A program made the position numbers and the translations under genes. Positions 33,923 through 43,875 of a stretch of DNA of 64,000 nt are shown here, in pieces. The notes under the pieces are model-generated. The model ran no database searches. It was not told the origin of the DNA and worked only from the letters and a program-made list of their open reading frames with translations. Location of the stretch: NCBI GenBank assembly GCA_036365515.1, contig CM070874.1, positions 213,270,942 through 213,334,941 on the forward strand. Reading direction: 5' to 3'. Within the stretch, counting starts at the first letter, position 1; each line of letters starts with the position of its first letter. Source of the DNA: Torymus aiolomorphi. Lineage: Eukaryota; Arthropoda; Insecta; Hymenoptera; Torymidae.

Positions 33923-35851
33923 ATGGCGGCACAACTAGCACTCGAGAATTGGTGTATGTGCCTCTCACTGGAAGAGATAGATAGATATCTCAAGGCGATG
34001 GATTTGAAAACATCTGGCGCGCGATTTCAACAGTTAGATCGCGCGAGCAGATGGCTGCTCGGGGATTACTCGGCAGACGAATTCATCGCCACCAACGCAG
34101 ACCCCGATGAACACACAACGTGGGTAACGAGAGCAAATCTCCGACAAACGTTCATCGATAGGGTCTGCAACGGCGAAATCGAGACACCATGGGCACGCGG
34201 CTCAGACGAAAATGAACCGCACCCACTTGAGTATATTCGCGACGATAACGCCGTAAAACTCAAGCTCGAGCAAACACGTCTCGATATCGAGACGCGCGCA
34301 GCAGAGAGAAGCTCGTTACAGCACGAAACCACGGAGACAACCGAGAACGAGAAAAACCAAGAAGACGGATCTAGGGAGAGGGAGGCGAGTACAACCCTCC
34401 ACTCACAACAGCACACCCTAGCAATGGCGGAAACACCGGATCTGCCAATCCCTGCGGAATTGAGTGCGTTTTTAACGCAACTCACGCAGAAGGTCACGCA
34501 ACTCTCGGACAATCAGTCCAAATTGCAATTAGCAATAGAGAGCTTCACGCAGCAAGCGACAAAAGGAGCTGCGTGCAGCACGCGATTAGACCAGGCACAG
34601 AGCGGGCAACGTCAGGTGGGCTTCCAGGATACCCTGACATTCAGATATCCGGAAGAGCAGGACACCTATCTGCATACACCACCGACGTCTTGCCAATCGC
34701 TCATTCCCCCCCAAGGGACGCCGTGCAATCGTCTACTAGGCGGAGCCTGGGAGGGGGGGGGTCTCCCGAATCGGATGAATTCGAGAGATTTGCGCAGCGA
34801 CCCAAACGCGCTTGATGCCAGCACTCCGCGACATACGGTGCAAAACCGAAATAATCAGCGAGACGTCGGCAAAATCGCACGAAAATGGGGGCTGAAGTAT
34901 ACCGGCGAGAAAGGGCAGAGCATCGACGTGTTTTTAAACCGTGTCGATGAATGCCGAAGCCTCGCGAAGATGTCAGAGGAAGAGATGTTAAGTTCTCTCT
35001 CAGAACTCTTCGCGGGAGTCGCCGCCACGTGGTACCAGAATAATAAGACGAGCTGGTCCACGTGGAACGAATTTTGCGCTTCAGCACGTAAATGGTACGG
35101 CGCGAACCGCAGATTCCAACAACGGGTGCTGCAAGAGGCAACAGCGCGCACACAGGGGAGAGAAGAACCGGTGCGCGACTTCATCACCTGCCTACTCTCG
35201 ATCATGGAAAAGATCGAGCCACCTCTCCCACTTTCTCACCAATTGGACACCTTACATCGCAATTTGCGGCCAGATCTCCAACGCATGGTGAGGAGAGTAG
35301 ATTTCGAGGACATCGACACGCTATTGGAATTGAGTGTCGAGGCCGAGCTTACTCTCGAGGCGAAAAAATCTTATCGAGAACCACCGCCTCCGGAACAGAG
35401 CCTCCTCCCCGAGGCTGCCTATAACCCTCGGGGAAAGAAAGAAAAACATACGCCACTGAAAGTTGCCGCACTTCCAGGGCATATGAACCCGCCGGTAACG
35501 GAGGGAACTGGACAGAATTGGATCGCAGCTCTGTCCAAAATGCTCGCGGAAGAGGTGAGGCTGGCGCTACAGCCAGCGCTGCACCCGAAGCAGAGTCCAC
35601 CGCCCTCTCGAAAACCTTCTCCCGCCAAGGGGAAAAAGAAGGGAGGGAGAGGAGAAAAGAGAGAGTCAGCAGGCGGCTCGCCGAAGCGCGACCCGCGGCC
35701 TCGGCAAGCAGAATGGAAAAAATCGCCCGATAGCAGCGCAGTGAAACCGAAGGGTAACAGTGAGGGTATTCATTGTTACGGCTGCGGTCTGCCTGGCTAT
35801 CGGACGTACAATTGTCCCACGTGTACGGGAAACGGGAAATCAGGTGCGTAG
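33923..35851 (+). CDS. gag: Gypsy Gag polyprotein
   Basis: The 642-residue protein starts at ATG 33923 (MAAQLALENWCMCLSLEEI) and ends at TAG 35849-35851. Residues about 100-160 are highly charged, and 175-215 are Gln/Leu-rich and could form a coiled coil. Residues about 315-475 (GQSIDVFLNRVDEC, LFAGVAATWYQNNK, ATARTQGREEPVRDF, HQLDTLHRNLRPDL) resemble the retrotransposon capsid domain. The C-terminus is basic (KGKKKGGRGEKR) and carries one zinc-knuckle-like motif, CYGCGLPGYRTYNC, with Tyr where His is expected. Gag assembles the cytoplasmic particle and packages element RNA. The frame is uninterrupted despite a run of eight G near 34753. Its last 79 bases overlap pol, which lies in the -1 frame. 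Confidence 0.93.
   Translation: MAAQLALENWCMCLSLEEIDRYLKAMDLKTSGARFQQLDRASRWLLGDYSADEFIATNADPDEHTTWVTRANLRQTFIDRVCNGEIETPWARGSDENEPHPLEYIRDDNAVKLKLEQTRLDIETRAAERSSLQHETTETTENEKNQEDGSREREASTTLHSQQHTLAMAETPDLPIPAELSAFLTQLTQKVTQLSDNQSKLQLAIESFTQQATKGAACSTRLDQAQSGQRQVGFQDTLTFRYPEEQDTYLHTPPTSCQSLIPPQGTPCNRLLGGAWEGGGLPNRMNSRDLRSDPNALDASTPRHTVQNRNNQRDVGKIARKWGLKYTGEKGQSIDVFLNRVDECRSLAKMSEEEMLSSLSELFAGVAATWYQNNKTSWSTWNEFCASARKWYGANRRFQQRVLQEATARTQGREEPVRDFITCLLSIMEKIEPPLPLSHQLDTLHRNLRPDLQRMVRRVDFEDIDTLLELSVEAELTLEAKKSYREPPPPEQSLLPEAAYNPRGKKEKHTPLKVAALPGHMNPPVTEGTGQNWIAALSKMLAEEVRLALQPALHPKQSPPPSRKPSPAKGKKKGGRGEKRESAGGSPKRDPRPRQAEWKKSPDSSAVKPKGNSEGIHCYGCGLPGYRTYNCPTCTGNGKSGA
35827..35833 (+). promoter_or_regulatory. 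Candidate -1 ribosomal frameshift site (GGGAAAC)
   Basis: GGGAAAC is a canonical X-XXY-YYZ slippery heptamer and is phased correctly: gag codons are GGA (35828-35830) and AAC (35831-35833). Slipping back one base continues as CGG GAA ATC in the pol frame, which is open from there. A 7-base-pair stem, GGAGTCT (35854-35860) with AGACTCC (35882-35888), lies downstream but 20 bases away, more than the usual 5-9. It is 16 bases before the gag stop. Confidence 0.7.
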
Positions 35852-38741
35852 AAGGAGTCTATACGTCGCCCGCACTCAAGAAGACTCCCTCCGAAATCGC
35901 CGTCGCGGCCTCCACCGTTCAGGAGGAGCCGCGCGACGAATCAGCAACATCAGCTACAGCGATCAGCGTGGAGAACGCACCGATCGCTAACCCTGACGAG
36001 GAGGCCAGATGGTGGCTCCAAGTTAACGTCGGGGGTTTCCGAATACGCGCCTTATATGATACGGGCGCGGCACGAACAGTGATGGGTTCGATCGGATTGC
36101 AATTAGCATCCGCGTGCCGTAGCCCGCTATTATCAAGCCACGGAAGGAAAGCAAAGGTCCCCGGCGGTCATACAGTGGCGATCGCGGGGTATGTAATGCT
36201 CCCCTTCGAGGTAGCAGGCATAAAAAAGGAGATTCGTGTCGCCGTGCTCGCGGACGAAACCTTAGAGTGTTACCTCGGCGCTGATGTCATTCGGACATTC
36301 GGAATGATTCACGATGCAGTGAAAAATCAGCTGACCGTGAGCGCGTCAGGGCAAACGGTAGATTTAGAAGTAGCCAGCGTTTCTCTTGGCGAAACTCTGG
36401 AGCTAGCTTCGATCGGTCTCGAGGAGATGTCGGAGGTGCAGAAGAAACAACTCCAAGAACCCCTCGACCAGTTGCTCGTCCAGACGGATGAACCTCTCGG
36501 CCGCACGACGTGGGCCGAACACGCGATTTCTGTGGTCTCGGCTCGGCCGGTCAAACAGAAATATTACCCCGTCTCCAAGAAACTCGAGGAGATCATGCAC
36601 TCTCAGGTACGAGAGATGCTGGAGGCGGGTATAATCGAGCCCTCGACCAGTGCTTGGTCGAGTCCAGTAGTAATGGTGCGGAAAGCGCTCGAGAAATATC
36701 GATTCTGCATCGACTTCCGGAAGGTGAATGCCGTGTCCAGAGCTGACGCATATCCGCTCCCATATATGGACGCGATTTTGCGGAAGCTACAAGGCGCAAA
36801 ATATATTTCGACTCTGGATTTAAGCAGCGCATATCACCAGATTCCGCTGGAGGAAGAATCTCGCCCATTAACGGCGTTCACGGTGCCTGGACTGGGATTA
36901 TTCCAGTTCACGCGCATGCCGTATGGCCTCTCGCAGGCAGGTGCAATATTTCAGAGGTTAATCGATAAGGTTATCGGTCCTGAAATGGAACCCTATGCCT
37001 TCTCCTATCTCGATGATATAATCATTGTCACCGAGACCTTTGAAGAACATGTAAAGTGGCTTGGCCACGTTCTCAAGCGAATAAAGGAGGCTAATCTCAC
37101 TATTAACCGAGAGAAAAGTGTGTTTGGCCAGACGGAAGTTCGCTACCTGGGCGTACTCGTTAATCGGGACGGTTTTCGTCCCGATCCCGAGAAAATCGCG
37201 CCGATAATAAGCTATCCTGAACCACGGAACCTAAAACAGCTTCGGCGTTTTCTAGGAATGGCCTCGTGGTACAGGAAGTTCCTAAAAGATTTCGCTGCTA
37301 TGGCCGAGCCACTAACCCGACTCACCAAAAAAAAAACCGCCGATACGATTGGACAGAGGAACAACAAGTAGCTTTCGATCAGATTAAGGCTTTTGTTGCG
37401 TCTGCTCCAATTCTGTCTCGCCCGCAATTTGAAGAACAATTCGTTCTTCAAACAGACGCGAGTGTTACAGGCATCGGCGCAGTACTCTTCCAAATAATCG
37501 ATGGCGAGGAAAGAGTACTGGAATTTGCGAGTCGTACACTCTCATCCGCGGAGCGTAACTATAGCGTGACGGAGAGAGAATGCCTCGCGGTGGTCTGGGC
37601 CATTGGGAAATTCAGGCCGTATATCGAGGGCTACCATTTTCGAGTGATCACCGATCATAGTAGTCTTCGTTGGTTACACAGCCTGCATAGTCCAACTGGT
37701 CGGCTCGCGCGGTGGGCGCTCGAACTGCAAGGGCATAGCTTCGAGGTAGAGCACAGGAAGGGCGCACTTAACCACGTTCCCGATGCTCTATCTCGCATGT
37801 TCGAGGGCGACGAGGAAGATGCGTCACTCGCCGCAGTCGATCTGACAAACGAGACGGACGATACATGGTATACCTCTTGGCGAGAGAAATTACAGCGAGA
37901 GCCTGACGCATACCCGCGCTGGAAATTATTAGGTGGACAGTTATACTACTATCGCCCCGACGAACTCATAGAGGCGGCGGTCGGGGACGAAGAAGCGTGG
38001 AAAACTGTCATACCGAAGGAGGGCCGTCAGCAAGTGCTCGCTGAGAGCCATGACGATCCGACCTCGGGACACCTGGGGCGAGACAAAACGTACGATCGCG
38101 CTACGAGATTTTACTACTGGCCACACATGTACAAGGCAGTACGTAAATACGTGCGCGAGTGTCTCGTCTGCCAGCAGTGCAAAGTCGAGCAACGCGCTCC
38201 TGCCGGTTTAATGGGAAAGCGCGACATATCGCGCCCATGGCAGGTGGTGGCGGCCGACATGATGGGTCCTCTACCCAAGAGCAAACGCGGCTTCGAGTAT
38301 ATTCTTGTATTCGAAGATTTATTCTCAAGATGGGTAGAGGTTATTCCGTTGCGGAAGGCGAACGCAAAATCTATCTTGAAGGAATTGAAAGAGAGAGTGA
38401 TTTTACGTTTTGGCACGCCGGAAGTATTTCTCAGTGACAATGGAACGGAGTTTAAAAACCGCGCCGTCACTGAGTACTTACGGATCTTGGGGGTACACCA
38501 CACGGTGACACCGCCGTATCACCCCCAAGCCAACCCGGTGGAGCGAGTAAACCGGACGCTCAAAACCCGGTTAATCGCTTTTGTGGAGGAAAAACACGCC
38601 TCTTGGGACGAGAATCTGCCCGAGCTGGTGTTTTCGCTCAATAACGCCGCCCATAGTAGTACCGGACTCTCGCCCGCAATGTTAAATTACGGGCGGCGAC
38701 CCCTACCCCAGGAACGGCCAAAAGAGCTCGTGACCGCGTAG
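35833..38741 (+). pseudogene. pol: Gypsy Pol: protease, reverse transcriptase, RNase H, integrase (one frame break)
   Basis: The pol frame after the slip site gives the aspartic protease (ALYDTGAARTVMGS, about 36049-36090) and the reverse transcriptase (STLDLSSAYHQIPL, FTRMPYGLSQAGAIFQRL, SYLDDIIIV near 37000). In a run of ten A (37327-37336) the frame must go back one base to continue into RNase H (FVLQTDASVTGIGAVLF, VITDHSSLRWL). Integrase follows, with its zinc module (HDDPTSGHLGRDKTYDRA, CLVCQQC) and the D,D-35-E core (AADMMGPLP, FLSDNGTEFKN, then Glu in NPVERVNRTLK). The frame closes at TAG 38739-38741, before the integrase C-terminus. Catalytic residues are present throughout. The A-run break is probably a single-base deletion, but slippage or an assembly error are alternatives. 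Pol would be made as a Gag-Pol fusion. Confidence 0.9.
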
Positions 38742-39121
38742 CGGAAGAACGAGCGAGCCAGGAGAGAGTCGAGGAATGGGCCTCGAGGATGAAAGGCCTC
38801 AATCGATTGAATAGAGCCGTCGCCGATCACATCGACGGCGAACAAGAGCGGCAAGCGCATTATTATGATGCAAAACACCGCGAGCCCCTCTTCCAAGCAG
38901 GAGACTATGTTTGGAAGAGAAACCGGATCCTATCGTCTGCCGCACAAGGAATCTCGGCGAAACTGGCACCGAAATTCGCGGGGCCGTCTGCGATAATAGC
39001 CAAAATCGGCATTAACACTTATCGCATACGCGCGCTCGACGCAAACGATGAGGAACTAGTTCACGCCGAGCATCTGAAGCCTTACGTGGGTGTAACGCCT
39101 TCAGATGAGGAGCAGGAGTAA
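38660..39121 (+). pseudogene. Gypsy integrase C-terminal domain, in another frame
   Basis: A frame one base back from pol is open from about 38660. Its readable protein runs through RARDRVAEERASQERVEEW, HYYDAKHREPLFQAGDYVW and LAPKFAGPSAIIAKIGINTY to TAA at 39119-39121. This is the usual tail of Gypsy integrases: a helical linker, then an SH3-like fold with the Gly-Pro (GPY/F-like) motif that binds DNA. It should be continuous with the integrase core, which instead stops at 38741. The break lies within about 38690-38741, possibly at the C runs near 38700-38709. No obvious slippery heptamer is there, so I read it as a mutation. Confidence 0.85.
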
Positions 39122-39511
39122 GAACCTCAACCGCCGAGGGATAGCGCAGCGATTGTGGCGATGTGCGACCCGCCAGTAGCGAGCGACAGCGAGAATAACT
39201 CGCAGGTAGATCGCGGAAACAACGGCGCCGCAGCAATCTCCGATCGCGTACCGCTTGAGAACCCAGCGAGCGAAGCGGAAAACTTACGTGCCCCTACTCC
39301 TCTCCCCAGGCGTAACCTGGGTCGTCCAAGGAAGGCGGTACGGCTTGTAGTAAGGCCGACTGCTATACGCGTGATAGCGGCGAGCCCATCAAAGAACCTC
39401 GCTGCGAAATCGCGCGGACGACTCAAAGGCTCACGCAACGAGGCGAATACTCTCGATCCGACGACTATACTACCCTCGCAGACGCGTACGCAGTCTCGCA
39501 CGGCAGTATAA
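39122..39511 (+). CDS. Small third ORF of the Gypsy element, basic, with AT-hook-like motif
   Basis: The frame of the integrase tail stays open after the TAA at 39121 for another 130 codons, to TAA at 39509-39511. The first ATGs are at 39155 and 39161. The product is polar and basic, with LGRPRKAVRL, close to the AT-hook core Gly-Arg-Pro, and later KSRGRLKGSRN. There is no signal peptide or membrane segment, so it is not an envelope protein. It could be a stop-separated extension of integrase, reached by readthrough or by ancestral sense codon, or a separate small protein. A chromatin-tethering role is only a guess from the motif. Confidence 0.5.
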   Translation, partial: EPQPPRDSAAIVAMCDPPVASDSENNSQVDRGNNGAAAISDRVPLENPASEAENLRAPTPLPRRNLGRPRKAVRLVVRPTAIRVIAASPSKNLAAKSRGRLKGSRNEANTLDPTTILPSQTRTQSRTAV

Positions 39512-39757
39512 CATACATTTTTAAATCTTGGGACACCGGCGTCCAGCAGTCACCAGCTACATAGAGGACCACTTCATTGTAGCCCAGTAATAAAGGCCTG
39601 GACGGGCCGTATTTTTTGATACTAGTTTCGCCTTATTTTTCTTTCTCCCACCTCCGCTCCTAGCCTAGCATGCCCTTACCACCCACGCGTGCGAACTTCG
39701 CAGGTTACGTATCCAGAGCGCCGACCAGGGGGTAGTACGTCGCGTCTGGGAGGGGGG
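39512..39757 (+). promoter_or_regulatory. Gypsy 3' noncoding region and polypurine tract
   Basis: After the last ORF, 230 bases of noncoding sequence lead to GGGAGGGGGG (39748-39757), directly against the TG of the 3' LTR. This is the expected primer for plus-strand DNA synthesis. Confidence 0.85.
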
Positions 39758-39954
39758 TGTAACGAAGTTCGAAATCCGCGGGCGAACTACCACGCGCGGG
39801 AGCCATCGTGGAGCGAAGCGGGGATGCGCAGGCGCGAGTAGGGCGGATCGGCAACGGTGCGCGCGAGAACGAGTCATTCGAGTTCCTGCCGATTCGGTGC
39901 GCGCACGTGTGAAAAAAAAGCTCCATCGGCCAGGTGCGAGAGAGTGCGAGCGAA

Positions 39955-39986
<32 letters not shown>

Positions 39987-40780
39987 AGCGAGAGATCGAG
40001 AGGGTCAACCACGACCTCGTGCCACGAGCCCCCAGAGGACGTCTCCAACACCCGTGATCCACGGGAGAACGCGCCGGATCCAGCCCGGATTTCGCCGCCA
40101 TCTAAGCGAGGTTAGTGCCTGCAGGCCCCCGCGTGCGTGCGAGACTCTACCTCGGCGCGCGAGGTAGAGAGCGTCGGAGACGAGAGGTGCACCTCGTCTC
40201 CGTGAGTGTATGTGTGCGCGACATCCGCGACGCGTGCGACTCGCGAGGCATTTTGGACCTCGCGGGAATTAGGGACCGCGGCGCGCTCATTATTCTTTTC
40301 CTGTGAACCCCTTTTATTACCTGTGAATAAACCTGTCTTTTGTATTTCCTAGTTAAGAGTTCGCGAATTATTATTTCGCCCCCTTCCTTTCCGCCGTTAT
40401 TCCTACGAGCACCTCGGATACCGCCGCCTCCGCGGGATCGCCGACTTCCTCGGCGGTCATCTGAGCTCCAGGTACTCGCGCGTTTTTCCCCTTTTACGGG
40501 AGCGCGAAGAGTCACACGCAATTACAAAATTCCCGGGTAACTTCTGAGTTACCCGGTTGTATTCAGTCAGCGAACGGCATTGCACCGAGCGCGCGCAGAG
40601 CCGGCAATTCTGCCAGGGCGCCGCTCGAGCCGCAACGTAGGTGAGCATCGTCCTCGACGAGCAGCGCCGAGGAAAGCATCATCGTTGCGGAGCAGTGTGA
40701 GCGAGAGAGAGAGAGCATACAGGTAAGCTTCCGGCATTGCCGAAAACTCTCTCGCTCCGAAAACTATTCGCTCTGTTACA
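39758..40780 (+). repeat. Gypsy 3' LTR
   Basis: The 1023-base repeat is nearly identical to the 5' LTR, including the GA run, AATAAA at 40326-40331 and the GTAAGC donor. The clearest difference is extra sequence at TCCTCGACGAGCAGC (about 40650), against TCCTCAGCAGC in the 5' copy. Confidence 0.95.
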
Positions 40781-40784
40781 GTAT

Positions 40785-41047
40785 ATATAAAATAAGGTAA
40801 GGTTAAGTCGACCAGAGATATGGCCACATAGGTGTGTGTGTATAGTCTACACATATATATAACCGGAGGTCGGAAGAATCGGAAGTCGGAAGAATCGAAT
40901 GGAGAAGTGGAGAAAATTTTAGAATCGGAAACCAGACTTATAAAATTTTTCTCTATTTAATATCTCTAATATGAGAACATCTTTTTACATGAAACTTTTT
41001 TTGCAACATAGTATAACAATATAGAGCATGTTGTTATTTTTTTCGAG
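40785..41047. other. AT-rich flank of the Gypsy insertion
   Basis: A short direct repeat (GGTCGGAAGAATCGGAAGTCGGAAGAATCG, about 40867-40896) is present. Nothing else is recognised. Confidence 0.4.
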
Positions 41048-41178
41048 TTAATATAAAAGCGTTGAAAATTGCAGTAAATATTTCAAAATCTCGGGCACCC
41101 ATTTCAATGTATATCATCGCGCGGTCGTCCAAAGCCTCTTCTATAACTTGCCTTCGGAGCGCTCCCGCGCTCCTTGAT
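41048..41178 (-). pseudogene. Host-gene-like coding fragment, unrecognised
   Basis: On the minus strand a frame with strongly protein-like composition reads RSAGALRRQVIEEALDDRAM, then IYIEMGARDFEIFTAIFNAF, before the AT-rich sequence gives a stop. Its 5' edge abuts satellite sequence at 41179 exactly where the satellite arm resumes (ATGGACAGACTCACAC). It is probably a piece of a conserved cellular protein, predicted to be mostly helical. I cannot name it. Confidence 0.45.
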
Positions 41179-42755
41179 CTTATGGACAGACTCACACTTC
41201 ATTACACGAAAAGGGCCAAAATTGAAAACTTGACAAGAACATTCATCCAGCTCCTACAATATGAAAGCCACCTGTCAGATTTAGTAGTTGGATTGGCCAT
41301 TCAATGTTATCGATATTTACTTACAGGTGATGTGTTCGTATTTAATCCAAAGAATATAAGAATGATAGATATCCGTTTCAGTAATGCATTTCAGACATCT
41401 CACGTTCTTTGGAGTTGACTTTGTCTTTCTGAAATTACATATAATTTAATAAAAAAAATGAAAATATGTAATTTTTCATTTTTAACAGTTCTAAAAAATA
41501 GAAAAGCAGTGTCTTAGTTAAACCCTGGAAAATTGCATAATTTCATTTTTCTTTTATTAAATTATACCTACTAACAGAAAGATAAAATCAGCTAAGAAAT
41601 ACATGCGATACCTGAAATACATTCTAGAAGCAGATTTATGTCATTCTTAAATTCTTTTGGGTTAAGTACTAAAACACATCACCTCAAAGTAAACATCGAC
41701 AAACTTAATGATGAGTATACCTGCAACATCTGACAGGTGGCTTTTATATTACAGGTGCGGGATTAATTCGTCTTCTCAAGTTCTAAATTTCAGGCTATTT
41801 AATAAAATATGTTTTCTCTTATGAAATCTGAGGTTCCGTGTAGTGTGAATTTGTCCGAAAGATCTATCGATTTATAGGCCTGCTTGTAATATATTTAATT
41901 TTTTCTTTAAGAGAGAATGATTGAATAATAAATCTAGGTACCTGTCAGAATTATGAAAAGTTGACTATAACCTGTAAAAATCAATTAATGTTCATTAATT
42001 ATTGATTAATTACTACAATGAAACTGAATTTTACAGATTAAAATAACTTTTTCACAATCTTTAGATTTATTGCTCAATCATGCAATCTTAAATTGAATAT
42101 TGGATTCCTTTCATTTTGTGAACATAGCTGTTCAGCAGGGCAAACTATAGATGTACAGAATTTTCAGATACACTCACTCACACTACACTACACTAACTTC
42201 ACAAAACTTAAAACTTGAAAAGATAATGAATCCTGCTCCTACAATATAAAAGCCACCTTTCAGATTTAGCAGGTGTATTGGCCATTCAATGTTATCGATA
42301 TTTACTTTCAGGTGGTGTGTCCGTACTTAATCCAAAAAATATAAGAATGATAGATATCCGCTTCAGTAATACATCTCAAACATGTCATGTATGTTTGAGC
42401 TGACTTTATCTTTCTGTAAGTAGATATAAGTTAATAAAAAAATGAAAATATGTATTTTTTCATTTTGACAGTTCTATAAAAAATACGCAAGCATTGCCTC
42501 AACTAAATCTGAAAAATTGCATAATTTAATTTTTTTTTTTATGAAATTATACCTACTTACAAAAAGATATTGGCTTAAAAATATATCGGCTTAAAAATAT
42601 ACATAATCAGCTTAAAATACATGCAATGCATGAAATGCATTATAAAGGCAGATTTCTATCATTCTTATATGCTTTTAAATTAAGTTCGAAAGCACACTTA
42701 TATACCTATCAACATTAATGACGAGTACACCTATTAAATCTGACAGGTGGTCTCT
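41179..42755. repeat. 993-bp satellite, resumed (one good and one diverged unit)
   Basis: A hairpin unit starts mid-arm at ATGGACAGACTCACACTTCA and follows the array consensus to about 42100. A more diverged unit follows, with deletions near 42700, and is cut at about 42755. Together with the block ending at 26104 this shows that the foldback element, the 280-bp repeats and the Gypsy element sit in one interruption of the array, or between two arrays. Confidence 0.9.
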
Positions 42756-42775
42756 TATAGTTGCTGCTCTTCCTG

Positions 42776-43121
42776 GAAGGAAAATGAAAACCCTGAAACA
42801 AAAAAATGAAGCTATAGCAATGGTCGAAAGCAGTAAATTACTGAAATAACAATTATTCAAAGAGAAGACCACAAAGTGGTCACAGTGTATTAAAATAAAT
42901 ACAGACTAGATCAGGTTCCATGGACAATCTGGAAGAAGATGAAGCTGTCAAGATGTGCATATCAAGAAGCCCTTCACTCAAGGTTATCCACTGTGACGCC
43001 GTTGTTGAGTTTGCCCGAATTGGAGTTCCCAATTTGGTACTATTTTTTCATAAGTCTCCTGCCTTATGATGGTGATGTTAATGCTCATATTGATAGTCTC
43101 ATAACTTCCAATCGATACTGA
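42776..43121 (+). pseudogene. Host-gene-like C-terminal fragment, unrecognised, frameshifted
   Basis: A frame from ATG 42920 reads MDNLEEDEAVKMCISRSPSL, KVIHCDAVVEFARIGVPNLV and LFFHKSP, then stops at TGA 43067-43069. The overlapping frame continues the same protein as YDGDVNAHIDSLITSNRY and ends at TGA 43119-43121. A single shift near 43060 therefore breaks what looks like a conserved cellular protein's C-terminus. A basic frame just upstream (KTLKQKNEAIAMVESSKLLK, about 42787-42849) may be unrelated. I cannot name the family. Confidence 0.5.
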
Positions 43122-43870
43122 AGAACCATACTGGGAAAAGAAATTTGGTTTAGTAAATAATGTTTGTTATTTTAGATTTGAATACCCTTACTTGTATAGA
43201 AAAGGAAAAGGAAAATCAAAAATTTTTTATGAACACAGTCTCTTTTGCCGGGAAAGGAAAACAATAATAGAAATTTTTTAGATTCAATATGAAAAATAGT
43301 TATATTAAATAAGAAATAACTAAAGAATTAGATTAATAATAATATGTTTTAAAACATTCTGCTTAGAATAAATTATTACATGGTCACCTATGAGTTGGTA
43401 CCATAACCATAAACTATAATACCTCTACACATAACTGACTGCTAGCATCAATGGCAACACAGCTGTCATCACAATAGTAAATACTATGACTTCTAATTTC
43501 TTTATACGGCATTTCTCAATTGGTTTTTTACTTTTTGCACTCTAAAGTAGATTTGAAAGTAAAGATTTAGTATATCATATTTAATAAAGTACATTCATTT
43601 AATAAGTTTGTGAAAGTGTTTAATACAAGTAGTGTACAATGAGTGTTTTGTTGAAGTTCCAAATTAGCTTTGCAACGAGACAGTATTGTCAAGCACACTC
43701 TCTACGAATAGAAATATATTTATTTCAAGATTCAGTTTAATTTATAATCATCAAATCTACAGTTACATCTACCTTTGTAGGGTATAAGTTGGTTCAGACA
43801 TATGAGGTACGTGTTGAACTTAACTATGTACTGTACTCTGGTTGAAAGAAATAAATAAATTAATTTTTGA
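43122..43870. other. AT-rich sequence, nothing recognised
   Basis: I see no protein-like frame, terminal repeat or RNA gene. Confidence 0.4.
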
Positions 43871-43875
43871 ATGAC

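Larger units (their letters stand above)
31266..40780 (+). mobile_element. Gypsy-type LTR retrotransposon (9.5 kb), nearly intact
   Basis: The two LTRs (31266-32284 and 39758-40780) begin TGTAACGAAG and end CTGTTACA. They are flanked by the 4-base duplication GTAT (31262-31265 and 40781-40784). The internal region has a primer-binding site, a 1.6-kb leader, gag, a pol that carries protease, reverse transcriptase, RNase H and integrase in Gypsy order, and a small third ORF. The polypurine tract sits against the 3' LTR. I see about a dozen to fifteen differences between LTRs, so insertion is recent. Pol has two frame breaks beyond the gag-pol shift. It lies inside an interruption of the satellite array and is much richer in GC than its flanks. 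Confidence 0.95.

Noticed and set aside
39122..39511. Envelope gene of the Gypsy element
   Set aside because: No signal peptide, membrane segment or glycoprotein features; the product is short and basic.
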